A stretch of 64,000 bases of DNA from positions 11,644,839 to 11,708,838 of the forward strand of contig CM049316.1 in NCBI GenBank assembly GCA_026874595.1, in the 5' to 3' direction. The notes under the pieces are model-generated. The model saw only the letters and a program-made list of their open reading frames with translations. It was not told the DNA's origin and did not search any database. The number at the start of each line of letters is the position of its first letter. Within the stretch, counting starts at the first letter, position 1. The translations under genes were made by a program, and so were the position numbers. The DNA comes from Sipunculus nudus. Its lineage: Eukaryota; Annelida; Sipuncula; Golfingiida; Sipunculidae. This document shows positions 11,722 to 25,049 of the stretch, piece by piece.

Positions 11722-12074
11722 CTAGCTTGTATTTATGTGGTGAGTACAGAGCCCTTGATGAAGCCTCTTTAATTAGCCAAGGTGAAGGTACAAGGTACCT
11801 CAATGCATGCTTGTTGGATATTCATTTCATATGACAAGTTTTTCTGGTAGCAGTTCAGGCACCATTTTACATATATTAAGATCAGCAGATGTGGGATTCA
11901 TTTATTTAAAGGTTTTGTTGTTTGACCAACATCCAAATTAAATACAGTCAACCTATATAATGCTTTGATGTCCCACTGAAGTTTTATTAGCCAGAGTAAA
12001 GGTGCAAGTTTCTTAGGTATTCAGTGATGCCTCTTAAATTTACTTTGTGGCCCTATTGGAGTTTTTCATGGATA

Positions 12075-12076
12075 AA

Positions 12077-12128
<52 letters not shown>
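12075..12128 (+). repeat. (TAA)n microsatellite
   Basis: About 18 trinucleotide units, immediately left of the degenerate array. Confidence 0.9.
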
Positions 12129-12130
<2 letters not shown>

Positions 12131-12298
12131 TAAATATTTCATGGCACTGCAGTAGCCATAGTATCACCAGACAATTAATCCCCCCCCCCCCCACCTTTAA
12201 GAATAGTCCCCCAATCTTCAGCAGCATATACTGACACTTGGCAAGCGACTATTGTTTCTTCCATCTATCAACCTGAGAAACAATATTTTTCACCAAAT

Positions 12299-13195
12299 AT
12301 GGGGGCCAATAAAGAGAATCACTCTTATGAAAAGGGGATGAAATTATACTATAAAAATGGTAAGGTAGTTGGCGCCACCTGTCTGGTTGATGAGAAAACT
12401 CTCCAAGATGGATGTACATGCCAAATTCGAGACCAACACATTGAAGGACTCCTCAGATATGAGAAATTTTCATCTAAAACAAATATACAGGTGGACATCA
12501 TGGCAAAATGATTGCAGATGGCACCACTAGTCTTGCGTACAAGATGGAGGAGTTCAAGATCTATAGATATGCACAATTTCAGGCCAACAGGCCAAATCAC
12601 TCCTGAGAAAAGGGCATTAATTTATTCTACAAAAAAAGGAAGGTAGGTGACGCCATCTGTCCGGAGATATAAGCAATTTTCAATGAAAGCACATGTACAG
12701 GTGGACACCACAGCAAAATGTTTACAGATGGCGCCATCTGTCTTAAGTAAAAGATGGAGTTGTCCAATATCTATGGATATGCAAAATTTCAGGCCATTAG
12801 TGCATATCACTCCTCAGAAAAGGGCATTAATTTATTCTACAAAAACAGGAAGGTAGGTGGCGCCACCTGTCTGGTTTATGAGAAAAATTCCCGAAATGGA
12901 TGGACATGTCAAATTTCAGACCAATACCTTGGACCACTCCTGAGATATGAGCTTAAGAATTTGTGTGATTTTCCCCCAAAATGGGCCAATTCAAGGTCAA
13001 GGTCACTCTCCTAGGAATAGATATGACCCCATTTTGAATAGGCTTCATCCTCTCACCCATATCTATGCATATGTAAAGTTTGGTAAAGATCTGTATAATA
13101 TTTTTTTAGTTATCGCGTCCAAAAGAAATCTCTGAGGCGGTGGCGCAACTGTGCCCAAACCATAGTATCTCCAGACTTTGTCTGGCGATTCAATA
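12299..13195 (+). repeat. Degenerate tandem array with GGCGCCACCTGTC core
   Basis: Variants of TAGGTGGCGCCACCTGTC recur at about 12370, 12642, 12732 and 12853, alternating with TTCAGGCCAA and CTCC..AGATATGAG motifs. It ends with the segment shared with 3530-3722. Open frames across it are by-products of the repeat. No transposase seen. Confidence 0.7.
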
Positions 13196-13914
13196 GTAAT
13201 TTATTCTTATGATGCACATAAATTGTAAATACAAGACTCGCTCAAAGTGCATAACAATACAATATATAAATAGCAATCACATACATTTAAAATAAATGAA
13301 AGTAATTAGCATATGAGCTGTCAAAACCCAAACAACTTGGCAGCTATTCTTATTAAGCATATCATGCTGTTTAACCAAATGAGTAAGGAAAACCAAGCAA
13401 TATGCATGGTTGCAACTTTTCAGTTTTCCAGAATTGTTATGTCTGACTGCATATCAGCATAACGCAGCATTCCTAGATGCAGCCTAGCTTTCACGGACAG
13501 AACCTTTTTCATTCTGAGTTTCCATGAACCACCAAGTAAAGGAACATGGTGAGAATGTGGTGCAGCCATCAAGTAGCGATTTGGTTATTTTTTACTCCTG
13601 TGAAGGATGCTTTTGAGGTATTTCATGAACATAGGGTGCAGCCATTAGACAATGTGCAACCGCACAACCCAAATCTTCAGTAATATAATATATGATCTTT
13701 ATGTTATCTTCAAAATCTAAACCTGTAAGGGTTTTCCACATAGACATGTAATGCTTTCTTGCTGAATTGTTATGATTTTGCAGATCTATACATAAAATGA
13801 TTTATTATAACAGGTGGTTTAACAATAATTTCAACATGTGATCTGTGACTGACATCCGGGTTTGAGTGTGAATGTTAAAGGCAGACCCAATGAGCAGTTT
13901 CAAGAAACTGGAGA
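13196..13914. other. Intron 1 segment, nothing recognised
   Basis: No open frame with family resemblance. It lies between two repeat copies. Confidence 0.4.
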
Positions 13915-14330
13915 AACAAGTGACCCAAGGATCATGATGCTCAGCTGTTTAGAACGACATTCACAAAATAGATTTTATCATCTGCACGCCAAATTTGGTA
14001 GGTGGTATCCAAAATTAAATTTAAGCATAGCTCAAAGGATATGGGTAACAAAGACTTAAGTTCAGGTTTCCAAGGAGATTTTTCATGGACCCTCCTGGAT
14101 GTCAAGTTGGAACATTCTATGTGCAATGGTTACAATTTGTGCCCTGTTAACGGATGACCCCAACTTTGAAGTTTCAAAAATAAAGAAAAAAATGCGTAAA
14201 AATTATAAAAAAAAACAGGTCACACAACCAGTCTACAGGGAGTGATGAAACAATCCATGATGAATTTGCATGCAAAGAATCATGGTGATCAATGCATTAG
14301 TTGTAACCCTATATATTTAAGCAAACCACA
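13915..14330 (-). repeat. Copy of the 338-bp repeat family, minus orientation
   Basis: It begins with CAAGTGACCCAAGGATCATG, the reverse complement of the right terminus at about 36440-36470, and continues through GGGTAACA.AGACTTAAGTTC, TGGATGTCAAGTTGGAA and TGCATGCAAAGAATCATGG blocks shared with 25.1, 27.6 and 34.8-36.5 kb. Confidence 0.75.
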
Positions 14331-14375
14331 GTAGGCCAAACTGAGATGGGGGTGCTGCTAAAGTTTAAGCTGCCC

Positions 14376-14518
14376 CCAGGCTGCTCTCTCACTTTCTTTT
14401 TCTTTCTTTACTTCTCTCTCTTTATCTATATCTTACTTTTTGTCTCTATTTCTTTCTCTTACACTTCCTTTTTTTCTCTCTTTCTCTTGCTCTCTTTCTC
14501 ATTCTCTTTCACTCTTTT
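14376..14518 (+). repeat. Pyrimidine (CTTT/CTCT) tract
   Basis: A strand-biased C/T run about 140 bp long. On the transcribed (minus) strand of GLG1 this is a purine tract. Confidence 0.8.
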
Positions 14519-14529
14519 GTATGAGTAAA

Positions 14530-16580
14530 TAACTGCACATTAATATAAATAATATAAAAATACAGTTAACATCAAATTATTTTAAGCCTTGCTTTTTATA
14601 CAGAAGAAAGTCCACTAAATCTTTTGCTCTGAGGAACATATCTTAGTATCCTTTTATCAAAAGACATGAAGCTATTAAAATCTATATACTATTAAAATGG
14701 TCCTGTCTGTTTGTCCCGCTAAACCCCCAGAAATGAACCATAACAGTAGGCCAGTTTTGCTATCAGCATCAGTCATATTCCCAAACTTACAGAATACACA
14801 CTAATCTGGCCCTTCCATTTGCACACTACTGAATTCCAGGTGGCTTAATCACATTGCAGGTCTGTCACATAAGATCAAATTGCTCAACATTGCTAACCTT
14901 CACCTTGGCTCATTACCACAAAGACTTATATAGATTGGCTCTTTATGGAACACCCAACGTCGCTACCTTATGGGTCTCACCACACAATATGCAGCAATTT
15001 ACCCTTCCTATGCAATGGGCCCCCATTTTCTAGTATCTCTTAAATATTATAGCCCACACATGTGACAATAAGCATTTTTTTAAATTTTTTTTATATCATA
15101 AGACACTCTCCTACCAGTTTTCCTTCATTTTACAACTTCTCAAAGTACATAAAAGATGATATGTTTCTATCCTGTAGTGCACATATGCCCTGACTGATGC
15201 CAAAATAAAATGGACCTGTGAAGTCCTGCCTGTGAAACATGAAAATTGCAAATAAATTTTAAACCCTGCTACATGAAATTAAGAATATTCCACAAAGAAG
15301 GTATGCCCAGCACTATCATTTAATTGTCAATGCGTTATGCGTGTTATTGTTATGCTTCTGTGTCTGACAGCAGGGTCACTCAACTCTACAGGTGCCATTT
15401 AAATCCACATATCTGTGAGTCACAGCCTGTGACCCATGTTACTTTACCCATATACCTCACATTATCCATAAAAATCTTACCATCATTATTCTGTTACTAC
15501 TGGGACAATATCACAAAGATCAGTTTTTTATTGCATGATTATAATATGGTTTATATTGCAAATAAATTGTAACAGTATCAGGGTTTCAAGCCCACCTATC
15601 ATACTTGTCAGGGATTTAAACCACGTGGGAATACCAGGTATCTACATGCAAATGGAGCCAAAAAGTGTTTGAGAACATGATTCTATCAATTTGTCATTTT
15701 ATATTAGATTTTAAACATACTTATAGCCTGATATATTCCATATTATAATGATTAGTTCTTAATAGAATTCCATATGATTAATTAAATAAGTATCCTGAAC
15801 ACACACAGTGATGCCATTATTTCTAGCAAATAAATCTTAATAGGGCATGCTTGTGAACCAAACCGGTGGACAAAAAGCATTCCAGAATATCCTGCTTACC
15901 AGGAAGTTTATGTTACAGTTATCATAGCTGTATCAGACATTGTATGGCTGTTGTGACTAAGTATACATGATACCAGTAATTGTCTCAACCCTATATTTTG
16001 TACATGGGAATTCCCTTAAACATTTACATTAACATGTGTCAGTTTAAGTGAGTATATATTTTTCAAAGCAGTAGCAAAAGAAGGATTCTAGCACACCAAT
16101 ATGGAATGAAAAAAAATCTGTGAAAAAAATAATCAAGTAAATAGAAAAAGGCTTAACATTTTAAGGTACTAAAACACCATAACACCAATCCTCCACTGAA
16201 GAACCTAACAATTTTTTTTCCATATTTATCATAGTAAATAGCACAATAATACTGGTCACAGCTTGCATGACAGAAGTATGAGCATGATGTGTTATAGATG
16301 ATTGTAGAATATAATAGCAAGATGATGTATGATCATAATTCAGATTTTTAAAAAAGATTTTTGTCCAATGTGGCAGACCTGGTTTGTCATACTGACTCAA
16401 GTATACATACATGTATACATATAAAAAGAACAATGATAATGTGACAAATGAGCCTGCTTCAGTTATAAATGGAATGCCGGGAGTCCAACATGGCGGGTCC
16501 GTTTTTCTCATATACTGAACTAGAATACGGGTAGTCGACAAGCGACTACGTGTATCCACCTAAATCAGAGTGGAACGGGT
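14530..16580. other. Intron 1 segment, nothing recognised
   Basis: AT-rich, with no recognised coding or repeat structure beyond short low-complexity runs. A 132-codon minus frame at 16161-16559 has no family resemblance. Confidence 0.4.
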
Positions 16581-16589
16581 GAAGTGAGG

Positions 16590-18330
16590 CATGGATTGAG
16601 TGGCAAGGGAAAATTGAGTGTTGCATATTAGCATGGATGTCTGCAGCCAAATTGTGTATGTAGGTTGCCCCCCATACCACAAAATCCAGAAAGCCATCCA
16701 AGTTGTATACATATGCAAAATTTAAGGCAGATAAGTCAAACCACTACATGTTTATGAGTGATTTTAGCCCGTGGCAGACAAACAGATGGACTCTGAGCAA
16801 AAATGGTTGCAGGTGACGCCACCAGTTTTGCATATGATAAAGAGCTATGTGAGAACTATACACATGCAAAACTTTGGCCCAATCGGTCAAACGGTTCCCA
16901 AGATATGAGCTTGGATGTCTGCTGCATAAACTAGAATGCAGGTGGCGCCACCTGTCATAAAATCAAGAGAGCTGTCGGGTATGTATAAACCTGCAAAATT
17001 TTAGGCAGATATGTCAAACCACTGCCAAGATATGAGTGATTTTATCCCATGGCAGACAAACAGACAGGAGCTGTGCAAAAATGGCTGCAGGTGGCGCCAC
17101 CAGTTATGCGTATGATGAAGAGCTATGTGAGATCTATAAACATGCAAAATTTTGGCCCAATCGGTCAAACGGTTCCCGAGATATGAGCTTGGATGTCTGC
17201 AGTGTAAACATGAATGTAGGTGGCGCCACCTGTCATAAAATCAGAAAAGCTATCCAGGATGTTTACGCATGCCGAATTTCAGGTGAATTAGTCTAGTCAC
17301 TGCAGAGATATGAGTGATTTTAATCCAAGGCAGACGAACAGATGGACACTGTGCAAACATGGTTGCAGGTGGCGCCACCATTTTTTGTGTATGTTATAAA
17401 GCTCTCCAGGGGCTATATTTGTGCAAAAAATTTTCCTGATCGGTCAAATGGTTCCCGAGATATGAGCTTGGATGTCTGCAGCGTAAACGTGTATGTAGGT
17501 GGCGCCACCTGTCATAAAATCAGAAAAGTAACCAGGATGTGTACGCATGCTGAATTTCAGGTGAATTAGTCAAGTCACTGCAAAGATATGAGTGATTTTA
17601 ACCCAAGGCAGACGAACAGATGGACACTGTGCAAACATGGTTGCAGGTGGTGCCACCATATTTTGTGTATGTTATAAAGCTCTCCAAGGGCTACATTTGT
17701 GCAAAAAAATTTTCCTGATCGGTCAAAGGGTTACCGAGATATGAGCTTGGATGTCTGCAGCGTAAACGTGAATGTAGGTGGCGCCATCTGTCATAAAATC
17801 AGAAAAGCTATCCAGGATGTGTACGCATGCCGAATTTCAGGTGAATTAGTCAAGTCACTGCAGAGATATGAGTGATTTTAACCCAAGGCAGACGAACAGA
17901 TGGACACTGTGCAAACATGGTTGCAGGTGGCGCCACCATTGTTTGTGTATGTTATAAAGCTCTCCAAGGGCTACATTTGTGCAAAAAAATTTTCCTAATC
18001 GGTCAAACGGTTCCCGAGATATGAGCTTGGATGTCATGCAGCGTAAACGTGAATGTAGGTGGCGCCATCTGTCATAAAATCAGAAAAGCTATCCAGGATG
18101 TTTACGCATGCCGAATTTCAGGTGAATTAGTCTAGTCACTGGAGAGATATGAGTGATTTTAACCCAAGGCAGACAAATAGATGGACACTGTGCAAACATG
18201 GTTGCAGGTGGCGCCACCATTTTTTGTGTATGTTATAAAGCTCTCCAAGGGCTACATTTGTGTAAAAAAAATTTCCTGATCGGTCAAACGGTTCCCGAGA
18301 TATATGGGTTTATGTGTGGAAACAGACGCA
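16590..18330 (+). repeat. 279-bp tandem array, about six units
   Basis: The core TGGCGCCACC starts at 16943, 17221, 17500, 17779 and 18060 (period 278-281), with a diverged first unit near 16666. Each unit has a second palindromic core at 17092, 17370, 17648, 17928 and 18209, so cores alternate at about 149 and 130 bp. Shared unit text includes GATATGAGCTTGGATGTC, CGGTCAAACGGTTCCCGAG and AGATATGAGTGATTTTA. The right four units are nearly identical. It ends in a G/C-rich segment up to about 18500 (ACAAACGGACGCAGAGCG, CGGCGGGGGCGGCGG). Confidence 0.92.
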
Positions 18331-18859
18331 CAAACGGACGCAGAGCGCAGAGGAAAGGTCAGAGGTCAAAACAAAATCGGGGCGCAGCAGTGACATGTGA
18401 CCCGAACATAATCCTGGGTTTTCTTAAAATTCCGCCCAACGGTTACAGAGGAGTTCTCCGGACACCTACGCGGCGGGGGCGGCGGCGTGCAGCTGAAAAC
18501 ATAGTATCCGCAAAACTCTGTTTTGGCAGATACAATTACAAGCCCACAGTGTGATGGCACTGTGTATTGCATGATGATTAATGATAAGATAATTTTTATG
18601 AAAAAATATGATCTATAAGGTTATGAAGCCTTCCAGATTTCAGATTTTTTATGCACTGAAAATGGAATTATCCTGTAGTGATAATTTTTTGTTAAACCAG
18701 TTTAAATCACTTGAAACTTTATTATATTAAAGCCATACATGGAAGGTTTCAGGTATTATATAGTAATGCACAATTTCCTGTTAGCTGGCATCATGCAGTC
18801 TTCAAAGAGCTTGTATAGGTTTCTTGAGCATGAGACCATGTTTGGGTGGCACAGTTTCA

Positions 18860-20770
18860 TTGAATATGTAACTTCGGCCACCGACAATATCGGCCGCCAG
18901 CCTCAATTCGACCATATCGGCCGCAAATGCCCACCAGGCAACCATTTCGACCCCAACCTCGACAATGCCACTGCCTGGCCCTGACTCTGATAAGTCAACC
19001 ATATCGGCCGCGACTTTGGCGGGGTACCTTTCGGCCGCCGGGCTACCTAATTACTACAAACACAGTTACATCATAATTAGAACTAGCATATTCAACCAGA
19101 AATATGATGGACTTAATAAAAATAAATATTTATTCAAAATATGATTAGTTATATTGATAAGAAACATGCTTAAGTAATAATAAGAACATAACTTTGTCCT
19201 GTAACTTGTTGAATTTGCCATACGACGTATATAAAGTATCTATAAATGTTAAATAAAAATGTATACATTACTAATTTAAAAGAATTATGAATAGTCTTTT
19301 TTTTACCCGGTGGCAACTGCTACTTAACTACTACAAATTATTATAATCTCTTTATTCATGCACACAAATAAATTAGGAACACACTGAGTTCATGTCATCG
19401 CTTTAAATTTTGTAATGCACTTTATACATATGTTCATTTTTTTACACAGGGAATCTGACGCTTGACCAGCTAGTTACCTTTTTACATATGAAAGCTAAGA
19501 TAGGACCATGACGACCGAATTGGTTTCAAGGGAACAGGTCTCGCAGTCCTGCGGACATGGCAGTAGGGATGTCACCAACAGATTGTTTGCCCAATGGAAA
19601 GAGTACAAGGACGGGGACAGAAGTGCCACCTCTCTGCTGGCAGCAGGGAGCAGACTAGCCTATATAAGACTATATAAGATCCGTCACACATTTACAAGAA
19701 AATCTATAACTGCCACACTTATAAGAAAAGGTCCACAACTGACTTACACGCTTCTGTGTCTGCTGGAATATTTATCTCCTCTCCCCTGGCTCTAAAACAC
19801 AGCCCCTTATTTATAACTTCTCACCCCAGGCCGAGAACTTTCCATTTCTCGAACAATCCAAATAACCCAATAGTACACACATTACAGGAAACACCCAGAA
19901 CAACATCGCTGTGTTTCTACATAGCAGGGTTCACACGTGGGCCGGCCCGGCCTGGCCTGGTGAGAAAGCCCCAGACTAGCATGACCGCTGTAGCTTAGCA
20001 AGGCCCAGGGCCTGAGCCAAACATGAATCAGTATGTCAACAGTGCACAATAAAAGAGACATCTGTAACAGTTTATAGACTGTGCTTTCTTTTTCTCTGAT
20101 TTTTTTCTGCATAGGTGCCTCCTTTTTCTGTGATTTTTTCCCCTAGGAGCTTCTTTTTTAATTATTAGTTCTTATGTATATACTCTTCTTTTGTGGCAAA
20201 TGTTTAATCAATATTTTTTTGTGTAAATAAAATTTGGATTTTCCAGGGGTAGCCCGTTTTTTTAGAGTTTACTTTATAATATGTTAGCAAAATGTTTATA
20301 GTTTTTATTTATAGTATTAAGACATAGTTGTATATATTTTGGGATAGGAAGTTTTCTTTTGTGACCTCTGTATATATAGTTATGATTTATAGTTAGATTT
20401 GTTGAAGCAATTTAGATTTTGTTTGAATTAAATAAACACATGTATTTTCTTTATTTATAATATGTAATAAAATGTTTTAAAAAAAAATGTATAAAGTTTT
20501 ATTTGTTTATTTATTTCTGCTGTTATTTCTGATTTTTTGTTTGTTTGAAGGTGTTTGTATAAATGTGTAATGAAATTTGAAGGTGTTTGTGTAAATGTGT
20601 GTAGTGAAATGTGTGCGCTTGAGTTCTTCCAATGAGTAAATTCACATTGAAGGTTTAATCCGCTAGGACTTAATAAGTAGCCGTGTATGTTGTAATTAGG
20701 TAGCCCAGAAGAACAGCGGCTAAAATGGTGCACCGCCACCCAAGTTGCAGCCAATATGGTTGACTAACCA
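18860..20770. mobile_element. Element of about 1.8 kb with imperfect terminal inverted repeats
   Basis: GTCAACCATATCGGCCGC ... GGGCTACCTAATTAC at 18994-19055 recurs inverted at 20692-20764 (GTAATTAGGTAGCCC ... ATATGGTTGAC). The left flank also has several direct copies of (C)ATATCGGCCGC. The interior has a 95-codon frame at 19508-19795 with no recognised domain. The inverted ends suggest a DNA transposon or foldback element of unknown family; no target duplication was established. Confidence 0.55.
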
Positions 20771-21849
20771 GAGGCCGGTATCTTCGGCGACGGAAATCAA
20801 CCTATACAGTTTCAATGGCTAATGTAATGTCATTATCTGGACCCTTTGGGTTTCCTGACAAGTGCCCTGCTACCTGTAATGATGTAATCAAGCCTCCAGT
20901 ATGCCTCTAGTAAGGCAGGGTATCAGAGGGGGAGGCCATGCTTGATTAGACCAGTTCATTACTATTTATCAGGGTGATGGGGTCATAAGTTCTACTGCTG
21001 TGTCCTAGTAGATGTTCATGTGAACTTTCATACATGACTAGGATGATGCAATCAAAGCCCTTGCCCTGAAAACTGTTCTTGAGTCAAACTTTTTACTGCT
21101 GCAGTCAGGGCCCCTGACCATGAAGTGGGTTTCTGAGGCCTTTAGGTTGAACACGGCCCATAGTGATTATGAATATTTTGTGGTTTGCAACATATTCACT
21201 GCAATATACTTTCGCATTTTTCAGTTTTATACTAATTATAGTGTTTCATGAAGGTTCCATTTTCACAATCATATCATCATACAGTTAACAGAGCATTTCC
21301 ATCATTATATAGACAACAAATATGTGCAAAAAAGTGGATGACCTAAATAAGGAAATAAACAAATAGTAGAAGTTCTTGTTCATTATCAGATAAATGAAAA
21401 AGATATCATATTTTTAGTTTATGGCTAGCATTAAAGATCTGTTATAATTTATAAAATCAGTCTTTTGCTTCTTGCCATTTGAAGCTACATGCATACAAAA
21501 CATACATGATATTTTAGTGAGACTACAGTATAAAGGACTATTCATCAATGTAAATGGAACAACTTTTCAAATTCTGGAAAACTTCTTTCACATATCTCAC
21601 AAAATTCAATCCCTTGTGATCAAAAAGCCAATCAAAGTATCTGGTTATAAACTTACAGTTTTAGCATCTTTTTATAAATTGGCAGTAATTGCAGTAAAGG
21701 ATATGAGAGACCTCAGAACATGATTTGGGGATACAAGCTAAAACTGTCAGAGAACTATGTTCATATGGAAAACCTGAAGTAGTGTTGTATCTATTTGTTG
21801 GGGTTTTTGTTGTATCATGGTTTAACTGCAAGTCATAGGTGAGGGTAAG

Positions 21850-22753
21850 TAAAGACTTCAGACTGCTAATGCCTCATGTTGGAAGAGCCAGCTGTGCTTG
21901 GTGCATTCACAGATAAAAGCTGGACTGTCCTCAACTGACAACATATAAACGTACCATCCTTGAGGACCTTTGTGAAATCCTGATTCCATTTGAGAGCACC
22001 ACCCACCTAGTGCAGGGACAGAACTGTGTTATGTCTAGTCTTGTGGTGCCTTGCATTCTAGGAATGAAAGCCGGCTACAGCAGCTAGCTTGAAAGTTCAA
22101 TTGCAAACTTGTGGATGCTCTAAAATGCTCATTCAAGAAACAGATGTCTCCAGATGAAAGCAAGGATGTTTAACTCACTGTCTAACAGTGTTAGATCAGC
22201 GATTTAAACTCAACTGGTGCCAGGGTGCACAACATGAAAGGATTCATGGGGATCTAGTTACTGCCAGTCACGTTGTCATAAAGACACTCAGCCCAGTACC
22301 ATACCTGATTCTGTGTGTTCATCCAGCAAAAGAAGTGAGATGGATATACTGGATATGTTCATGGCACCAACAGAACTAAATGCTCAAGTCACCTCACCTG
22401 CTGTTTCATATTTTCAACGCACAAGTATCTCACTAAGCCCTGTCTTGAAAGATGCAAGCATCCTCATGCATACTGGCAGACCTACGAATCAGTGTTTCCC
22501 CATCTTGTTAAGCTTGCAAATAGGTACTTAGCTGTAACAGCTTCCTCAGCCCCAAAAGAGAGGCTGTTAAGTATAGGAGGCAAGATCTTTAAGTCAGATG
22601 GATGTTGCTTGTCTAACACTATGTTCGAACAGCTAATGTTTGGCAGGTGTAATGGGCATCTTGTAAAATGTAGAATGCATCATATAAATGTACACGTTAA
22701 AAAAAAAATGCTTGTGCTGTTCCATGAAGTTTCTTTTCAGTTTTATCTATAAC
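21850..22753 (+). pseudogene. hAT-superfamily transposase, decayed
   Basis: Two recognisable parts, out of frame with each other. At about 21960-22087 a block reads EDLCEILIPFESTTHL, then SSLVVPCILGMKAGYSS, the middle region of hAT transposases (ED...ILKPFE..T). At 22492-22752 the C-terminal dimerisation domain is clear: FPHLVKLANRYLAVTASSAP, ERLLSIGGKIF and LSNTMFEQLMF, corresponding to the hAT signature (A..YL..PASSAPSER.FS.AGKI...LS...FE.L.F). Stops and frameshifts between (about 22087-22490) and no N-terminal BED/RNase-H start show it is inactive. A hAT-like terminus CAGGGCTTGACTTTAAC begins at 22764, just after it. Confidence 0.82.
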
Positions 22754-23404
22754 TGATGATTGCAGGGCTTGACTTTAACTTTTCAGCTTGCCTGTCCTGT
22801 CGGACAGCTTGAGGTGATTCTTACCTGTCTGAATGAAAAGCTGACCTGTCCAAAAACAAACTAAAGTTTAATTGGGCTACTTGATAAAAGTTAAGATATA
22901 TAAATATATATTCATATAATTATACAAAATGACCTGGTCCCTACAAAGGAATCAGAACAAAGTTTTAATTTATTCGGAAATGTGTGGCCAGCAATTTTTG
23001 GATAAGTATTGATTATCTTATATAAACTTATACAGATGCATTTTAAAGATATTATTGTTGAAAATCTCACCATATATTACACTAAATATTAATGCACTTA
23101 CAAAGCAGAATAAATACATATAGGCTATCTAAAATTATTCAGTGAAAATCATTTTAAATATATCATTCAAATATTTAAAAAAATAAATATAAATAAAAAA
23201 TGTTTGAATTTATACTGAATATTAACTCTATAACCTTGATCAGTATTATTAATGTTCATAAAAAATTTACAGTGGTTTCATATATGTTTTTAAATGTTCC
23301 TGCATTGCAAAATTGCATTGCAGAATATAAGCAAAAGTTGATAATCATTTATAAAATTAAATTGGAGAGGTATATACCATGTTTCATAACAATCCACCAA
23401 ATGC
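22754..23404. other. Intron 1 segment with possible hAT-type terminus
   Basis: It begins with CAGGGCTTGACTTTAACTTT at about 22764 and a CTGTC/GACAG hairpin. The rest is AT-rich and unrecognised. The matching opposite terminus was not found. Confidence 0.4.
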
Positions 23405-24265
23405 TTCCTAAAAAATAAGCTACTAAGTTTTTTTCTATACTAAGCTCTGTGAGCTTGAAAAGTAGGTCAAGATCACCTATCTTTGAACTTGACCAAGATT
23501 TTGTCAATATAATGCAATAACACTGAAGAAATGAAGTTCCTGTGTTGAATACCTTTGGAGATATCCTGCACAAAAGGCCAAAATTGAAAAAATCCGATAA
23601 AATTTCATTAAAAAATCAGAAATTGCAGGTGGCGCCACCAAAATTGTGCAGCACATACAGACCATCAGTCCCAATGAACAGTAAGTTTTGTGCAAATCCA
23701 CAAAATGGTTCCTGAGATATAAACTTCTGAGTGTTTTTCTATAATCAGCTCTAAAATGTAGAATAATGGGTCAAGGTCACCCATCTTCGAACTTGACCGA
23801 GATTTTATCAATATACATCTTCACTGATGAAATAAAATTCCAACGGTGAATCCTTTTAGAGATATCTCGCTCACAAGGTAAAAGTTAACAGATGCGGAAC
23901 AGACGGACGGACAGACATACACTGGACAGACAGATGGACAGACGGACACCTTGGGTGACGACAATAGCCCATCAGCCTATGAGCTGAGGGCTAAAAACAG
24001 CTGTACATGTGTATTTGTCATGAAAATTTCTATTTTTCATGAATTTTTCTAAGTTTAGGAGCCGTAAAACGGTCAAAAGTAGGTCAACAGGGACGAAACG
24101 CGAACTCGTTCTGTAACTGGTTATTATCTGTCCACACACCTAAAATCAGGCCAATATCTGCAGGCATTGCGAAAAAAAGTCCGTACAACTGTTTGATTTT
24201 GGAATGACGGAATGACGGACATGGGTAAAACTATATGCCCCGGCCACTTTGTGGCGGGGGCATAA
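23405..24265 (+). repeat. Dispersed repeats ending in a GGGGGCATAA hairpin terminus
   Basis: Two related units (AGGTCA.GATCACC.ATCTT.GAACTTGACC at about 23465 and 23770) with one GGTGGCGCCACC core at about 23628, a GGACGGACAGACAT tetranucleotide run (23905-23950), then a second element ending in a GCCCCGGCCAC-TTT-GTGGCGGGGGC hairpin at 24237-24261. No coding. Confidence 0.65.
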
Positions 24266-25049
24266 TAAAATCATCTTCATAAACACGTTTATTTAATATT
24301 ACTCTTTAAACAATCATCATATTAAAGCTAATTTTTAATGTCATGATATATGTCATATCAATAGGACGGGCCTTCAAAATCTTGCAAGACCATCATGTGA
24401 ACAATACTGTCAGTTGGTCAGCAGGGAAGCAATTAAAACCTCTATTATCACTCATGGGGCGATCTAGAAAACCGTTGAAATCTTTTCAGGTAAAATTCAT
24501 TATTAAAACAGATATGCATGTTGTATTCCTAAGATCTTAAACATATGACATAATTTTTCTTTTTATGGAATTACCTATTTTATATGAGTTATAGGTTTAA
24601 ATGTAGAAAATGTCAAATCCCTGGTATGGGCATGGGGGTCAGCCAGGTCACAGAGCTGTCTGGTTTAAATATATTAATAAGGGAATTCCTATTCAAATGA
24701 GATCATGTGAAAAATGTACCCAAAAGTGACAAATGAGGGTCTGGAAATAAACATTGAATATTAATACGTAATTCAATAGGAAACAGGAGTGATGGCAATC
24801 TTTTGAAGGATGTTTTAGGCGGTAAAGTCTGACCCCACAACGGTACCTGCAGGTTCCGTCTGCACGGTCACTCGGTCATATAATGTTAATAATGTCACAT
24901 TTGGCCATTGCAACGGTAGCCTGAGACCAATTTTTGATAAAAAATGAGGATATATTAAACAGTGGCGGTAAGAAATTAAATCATGGATGTTGGCGGGTCC
25001 GGGCGGCGCGCCGCGCTCTACCGGCTAGTGGAACACACTGCCAACGAAC

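Noticed and set aside
16590-18330. CRISPR-like regular repeat
   Set aside because: Unit length, eukaryotic intron context and absence of unique spacers rule it out; it is a tandem satellite.
17036-18554. Plus and minus frames of 60-133 codons in the 279-bp array
   Set aside because: They repeat with the array and carry no domain.
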